From contig CAJINV010000002.1 of the NCBI GenBank assembly GCA_905178155.1, positions 146,354 to 210,353 of the forward strand: a DNA stretch of 64,000 nucleotides, given 5' to 3'. Of the stretch, positions 59,074 through 64,000 are shown in pieces. The number at the start of each line of letters is the position of its first letter. Positions within the stretch are counted from its first letter, which is position 1. The stretch is from Amoebophrya sp. A120. Taxonomy: Eukaryota; Sar; Dinophyceae; Syndiniales; Amoebophryaceae. Below the pieces are notes generated by a model. It saw only the letters and a list, made by a program, of their open reading frames with translations. It did no database searches and was not told the DNA's origin. The position numbers and the translations under genes were made by a program.

Positions 59074-59611
59074 TTAACAGAAGTCAACGTACTTTGGTGG
59101 TATCAACAAATCGAGGAATAATTTCCTTGCAAATAGATTTTTTTGATTCTTCAAATATAATGGGATACAAGAAGGCTTTTCGTCTTTAGTATTTTCGTCT
59201 GTCGTTCGTCGAACTTCGAATCTTTTTGATAGAAAGCTATAAGTGTAGTACAGCGGTAAAAAAAACATTATGGTTGCACAACGTACTAGATTTTTCATAC
59301 CACCGGCTTCGATGAACATGAAAATGCACGTAGAGTGGTTGTACACCATTCTGAGACCGCTAGTCCAACATTTCTTCCTCAACACCATCGTCGCAAAATT
59401 TCATAAGAGCCTTTATCTTCTGAGATGGATGTGCTGGAGTGGACATCATAGTAGCGAAATAAGTACAGGTGGACATTTTATTTTGTATTCGACACAGGAA
59501 ATGCAAATGGCGTGAAGTCATAGATTGGACAGCAACGTCTTCAGAAGGGTAAACTTCCTCGAAGAGCCGCTTTTCGTCGCGATCCGAATCCAGAAATTTC
59601 TCTGGAAACAA
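59074..59611 (-). CDS. Possible small gene or two overlapping ORFs
   Basis: Two minus-strand ORFs overlap by 29 bp in different frames: MFPEKFLDSDRDEKRLF (59611 to 59360) and MVLRKKCWTSGLRMVYN (59388 to 59074). The second holds a hydrophobic segment (ATIMFFLPLYYTYSFL). They could be one gene with a frameshift or an unseen intron. No family is recognised and chance ORFs are not excluded. Confidence 0.22.
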
Positions 59612-59845
59612 ATCAAATGTAATATTGGGTCTCGTTTAGTACTATAAGAAAGTTGAAAAAGCGCTTAAGACGAGCACCAATGACCACCTTGCGCCCCGTT
59701 TTTGAATTTTTTTCCCTAACTTGGATTTTCGAGCTAGGGCAGACACGGTCAGAAACAGCAAAGTAGTTTCCACTAGGTCGTGCGATTGGAAGAAAAAATC
59801 AGGTACCAGCTATTATTCGCGTACTAGTCGATATAGATACAGCTC

Positions 59846-61324
59846 ATGCTTTTGCGGGATAAGGTTTCTTGCTGCAGGCCTCGTAAAAACAAGTGCCCAC
59901 GCAAAACTATAAAAGCTATAAAGGACCAGAAAAAGTGGGCTTGTTCTTTTTGTGTTTTTTCGAGTTTTTTTTCCTTCTCGGCGATAAGCTTGGTCGCTTC
60001 AGTTTTTAAGCAGACCCGATTACAACATAAAAGAGGAGATGACCACCAGTACCAAACGATAAATAGAAGTTTGGCCGCTTTGGCGCATCTTGGTGTTGGT
60101 CCGGCAGCTGCTGTAATGCCTGCAGCTGTTGGTACTGCATTAGCATCAGATAGTAAACTTGAGATCGTCTACGTAAGTTCGATCGACGAGATATTAGAAG
60201 CGAACTTTGAAAAAATTTCCAGGGAGGTAAAACTAAAAGACTAAAAAGATGAAGAAACTACAATTATGCTGCACCACAAACAGATTGAATACGGACAGTC
60301 GTGAGAGACCGACCTACAACTAACACGACCCGATAAATGGTAGTGTGCGGCCCCGACTTATGTTGACGCAATGATGTCCCGGGCTCGATCTTTTGTCGTT
60401 TCTTGATCTAGTTTCTAGTACCATTTATCTAGTTGAAGAAAGAGCTGCGTTCTTTCAGCTGTGCAAGGCTCAAGCAAGACGCCTCGCCATTCCCAACTAT
60501 TTGCAAGGCCGGGATGTAAGTGCTAGGCACGACAAGAGCAACGAAAATTTAGAGGACACAAAAGACTTTTTGTGTAATCGATTGCCTTTTGTGTCGTGCT
60601 TCTCTAAGCGCGTTCTCGCTCGCAGCTAGTAGCAGTAGTATTACCCAACAAGAAAACGGTTGCTGATATTCCATTTCATTTCAAGAGAGAACTTGTCGTG
60701 CGTATATTCGTTTTTGCGGCGCTTTTAGGTGAAAAAGCAGATCATCTTAAGCCAAGGAAAACACGATCTAAAAATAGAATTTTTTGACGCACACGATCTA
60801 AAAGCAAAACTCAAAAAAGATTTAGCTACCAGCTTCTTCGTTTTGCTTTAGTTCATATGCAAAATTGATGTATTTCTATTAAGCCGATTTGCTCCGTTCA
60901 AGAGAACCTGCAATTCCTTCGTGTATATAATTCTAGGAACCTGTTTCGATCTTCTCCTGGCAGAAGCTTTTTTTTCTATTTCTTGCTTTTGCTAGGTCGT
61001 GCGGCGAAGTGGTACCTTGACAGTCAAGAAAGCCCTCAGTAGCCTTTATATATAAAAAAGAAAAACTTCTCGAACCTTTTGTGCTCTTTTAGGTCGAGAA
61101 AAGGTGGAGCGTGCCAATTTCCGAAAAATGAGGAACTGACGCAACTACGGGCGGAAAGCGAGAAAGAAATTGGTCTGACAGCGAAAGCGGTGAGCAGCGA
61201 CATGCTCACCTACATTGCTGCGCAGTTCTTCGCGCACCTTAGAGGTAGAAATTCTGCAGCCATCATTGACTTTGACGTGATAAGTCAATTAAAACCTAAA
61301 TACAAAGAGGGACGCTCACGCTGA
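59846..61324 (+). CDS. Possible small gene with ordinary introns
   Basis: Three segments join in phase: 59846-60226 (donor GGGAG|GTAAAA), 60433-60515 (acceptor TATCTAG, donor GGGAT|GTAAGT) and 61093-61324 (acceptor CTCTTTTAG), giving about 231 residues. The first part has a hydrophobic segment (CSFCVFSSFFSFSAISLV) and ALAHLGVGPAAAVMPAA. The last (AVSSDMLTYIAAQFFAHLRG) has helix-strand spacing faintly like a histone fold, which I do not claim. The start and the exon choice are uncertain. It differs from its neighbours in strand and in having ordinary introns. Confidence 0.35.
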
Positions 61325-61516
61325 CAACAAATTTAGCAACTTATCACTTCGGTGTTGAAAGCAATAGCAAGAAGTCACAGGATATAATCTACCACATATC
61401 GTGTGAAATTCACTAAAACACGATAGAGTACTAGGTAAAAATGAAGACGCTCTTGAAGATTAAGATAGAGCTTTATTTTTCGAAAAAATTTTCGGCTTAT
61501 TTCATTAACCTGAAGA

Positions 61517-64000
61517 TCAGTTTCGATTTAAATTTTGCGCGGCTTCACCGCTAGCCCTACTCGCAGCCCCACCGCCGCTGTTGTTGGAACTTCGATGGTT
61601 GTCTTGTTCATTCGGGCCCGACGCGTTGGTAGAGGAAGAAGAGCTACTACTGCTACTACTCGCCGTACTTTCCTTCGCAAACCGTTCTTGCGCTTTCTGC
61701 ACCTGTGCCATCTGCTCCTCTAATCTTCTATCTCGCGCCAACACCCGCGGCTCTACCCGGAGATTGGGAAAACGTGGATAGGCTGGTGCTTGGGCGTAAT
61801 TGTTTCGTTGGTCGTTGATCATGTCGTTGAAAGAATTTGAATTGATGCCCGAAGACGACGCCGTCGATGAAGAGCCAGCGGGCTGCACTCGGGTGGTCGT
61901 GCTTGTCATGATGGAACAATTGGGCGGCCCGTTACAGTTACCTCTATTGCGACCTCCCCTGAACGGGGGAATTTCCGGTAAGTTTGTTCCGTATTTCGCA
62001 TGCAAGATTGCTGCCTGACTCAGAGGACCAGCACTAGCTGAGGACGAATTCTGTCGCGGTTCTTGCGGTCTTGATCTTTGTGTTTCTGAGGAGGTGCTGT
62101 TGTTTCCATTTTTACTGCAGTTATTTGTAGTTCCTGCTGTTTGTAGTTGACCAGCAACAGAAGTACAAGTAGAGGAGGAAGATGAAGCTGCTCCTGCTGC
62201 AGCGTTTCTGCTGTTTCCTGTTGAAGGGCCTCCAACAACCCCAGGGGATGAGAGAACTACTGCAGGGGCGTTCGCGTTGTTCGCCAGCACGACGTTACTA
62301 GCATTCGGATTCGCCGGTCGCGGCGGCTGCGCCATAGAACTCCCCGCCGGGAGAGCTGTTGCGGCCGTAGGAGCTCCCCGTGTCGTTGTACTACCCGCCG
62401 GTCGTGTAGTAGGCGCCGCAGTTGTAGTAGAGATCATCGGCCGGGGGTACACAGATGAGGGTAAAGCACCACTGTTGCTTATCCTGAGTAAAAACGTACC
62501 CACACCAGAGTCAAGATGGGGACTTTGCAACAGAAGCCTAGAACTTTTGGGGGTCACGCATCACAAATTGCAGTCCGTAGTGTAGTGCAGGTTCGCAAGG
62601 CCAGCTGCATCAGAAATCGATCTGCTCATCCTGTTTACAGCATTACAAATTCCAAAACACGACTAAAAATGCCTCTCCTGGCGATGCGCATTACAAATGT
62701 TCCTGTCATTGCAAATCTGCATGACAACTCTGGTGTGGGTAGGTTTTTGCTCAGGATATTGCTCGACGTAACAGGACCACGAGTAACAACACCCGTGTTA
62801 CAACTTCCCGTCAACGAGGAAAGGCTAGTACTTCCTGGGGGGCCGAAGATACTGGTGTTCGGGAAAGTGGTCTTGCTCAAGGGAGCAAAGATGTTGCAGC
62901 TCACGGGAGCAGGAGCCGCGGCGGCAGTGCCAGCGCCGGTTGATGTCGACGTCCTGGAAGTAGCAGTAGACGCAGCTGCTGCTGCAGTAACAGAAGTTGT
63001 ACCGAGATTATTGGCCGGCCTTCTACTTACGTTCCGCGAACAAGAAGTCCTATTCGACGGCGACCGGGCGGGAGACCGGTCCAGGGCAGACCCCGGGGCG
63101 TAATTCGGGCTGTCGAAATAGGTGGCGAGCTTTTGCGAGGGAGGCTGGGGGGCTTGAACTTGGGGCCCGGAGGCGGAGGCGGTGGTCCTGGTGTCAACAA
63201 CAACAGGATTTGTGGCAATATTGTTGTTCGCTGTTGCCGTGGATGTGCTGGAAGAAGGTGCGGGGGCCACGACGGCTGCTGCTTCATCTGTAGTGGGTGG
63301 TCGTGCAGGATGGGGAACAGTAGTGTCGTGCCCACCTTCGTCATTCGGGGCTGTTTCAGTGGTGTTCGAGCTCGTCGCTGTATTTGCGCTTGCCTCGTTC
63401 ATCGCGGTAGAGGGAGCGGAAGCTGTCTGTCGTGATGCTGTACTATTCGAGTCAACTAGTACATTTGTGGCATCATCATCTACCTTCGCAGCAGAAGACG
63501 CTGCAGGACCTCCTGCAGCACTAGCTGTCGCGACGTCAGCACAACTTCTTGCCCCGGTTTTGGCCTCAGTTGTGGAGGACGTGATCGCGTCTGGTTGAGA
63601 AGTTCTAACCGAAAATGGTCCAGCACTATTCACGCCCGGGGGAGGAGTATCAAATGTAAAAATGTCTGGGTCTGGAAGATTCTGAGATTTGTCATGCATG
63701 TTTTGCATGACCCAGGATGTCTGTAATGCACGGCCGCGCATCACAGATTTTGAGAGGGCTTCCTGATGCCTACTCCGCATGGCAAACGCCCTCCCCGCGT
63801 AGCACAAACTAGACTCCTCTTGCTGGTAATGCAATACAGATTTTTCTAGAGTCCAAAGTTACCATCACAAGTTCCAATCTTCCAGACCCAGACACTTTTA
63901 CATTTGATAAGGAGCCGCACTGAACAACTCTCTCGTAGAAATCGTCGTGTCTATGTTCATATGCATTGCAAAAGTATCGTATTCGTATAAATGCATTACA
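61517..64000 (-). CDS. Ser/Thr/Ala/Pro-rich protein, 5' end outside window
   Basis: The 3' part of a gene (about 640 codons in the window) that enters from the right edge inside a family B introner and ends at 61517. Two complete introners are removed in frame (LFSAAP|PPGVN and VTSSN|SGALP). The product is almost entirely low complexity: Thr/Ala/Ser/Pro runs, Asn patches and a poly-Ser tract near the C-terminus (at about 61625-61670). No signal peptide, domain or repeat unit is visible. Confidence 0.68.
62480..62758. mobile_element. Introner, family C
   Basis: Flanks AGCAA/AGCAA. Joins VTSSN to SGALP. Nearly identical to the element at 37351-37630 in another gene. Confidence 0.87.
63648..63909. 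mobile_element. Introner, family A
   Basis: Flanks CTCCT/CTCCT. Joins LFSAAP to PPGVN. Confidence 0.86.
63960..64000. mobile_element. Introner, family B (cut by window edge)
   Basis: Starts TATGCATTGCAAAAGTATCG. The rest lies outside the window. Confidence 0.8.

Noticed and set aside
61517-63647. Nucleoporin-like reading of the Ser/Thr/Pro-rich protein
   Set aside because: Only isolated FG-like spots occur (for example SIFGPPG). There is no repeated FG or GLFG pattern.
9673-63909. Many short ORF peptides ending in motifs such as CKNVWVWK, AKVSYSY or CKNVPTPE
   Set aside because: These are translations of introner ends read through from an exon, not protein domains.

Overview
The window looks like nuclear DNA of a protist close to the Amoebophrya/Syndiniales parasitic dinoflagellates. 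This is an inference: the coding sequence is packed with short inverted-repeat introns ('introners') that lack GT-AG ends, as reported for that group. No rRNA or confidently identified housekeeping gene fixes the taxon.

Layout. Position 1-9.5 kb is a repeat-rich flank. It holds a diverged copy of one exon of the main gene, two dispersed repeat pairs, a 1.05-kb GC-rich insertion framed by a 16-bp direct repeat, a Penelope-like reverse transcriptase gene (minus) and a two-exon membrane RING-CH gene (minus). Position 9,587-43,064 (minus) reads as one giant gene: about 50 exons, roughly 20.6 kb coding, about 6,900 residues, cut by 48 introners and one ordinary GT-AG intron. Position 43-46 kb is intergenic. 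Position 46,251-55,714 (minus) is a second complete gene, a coiled-coil protein of about 1,700 residues with 19 introners and one GT-AG intron. Position 55.7-61.5 kb is intergenic with GC-rich islands and a probable small plus-strand gene with ordinary introns. Position 61,517-64,000 (minus) is the 3' part of a Ser/Thr/Ala/Pro-rich gene that leaves the window.

I count 73 introners (70 with both ends) in at least eight families (A-H, defined by terminal inverted repeats). Each runs from TAT to ATA, and most are flanked by a 5-bp direct repeat. Deleting the element plus one copy of that repeat restores an open frame at every junction I followed by hand. This is the main argument that the 33.5-kb region is one gene. 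All families also share an internal motif of the type GCATNACAA. One introner has swollen to 2 kb because a tandem-repeat block sits inside it.

The functions of the three large proteins are not recognised. Splice positions and exon lengths come from reading the sequence and are not backed by transcripts.
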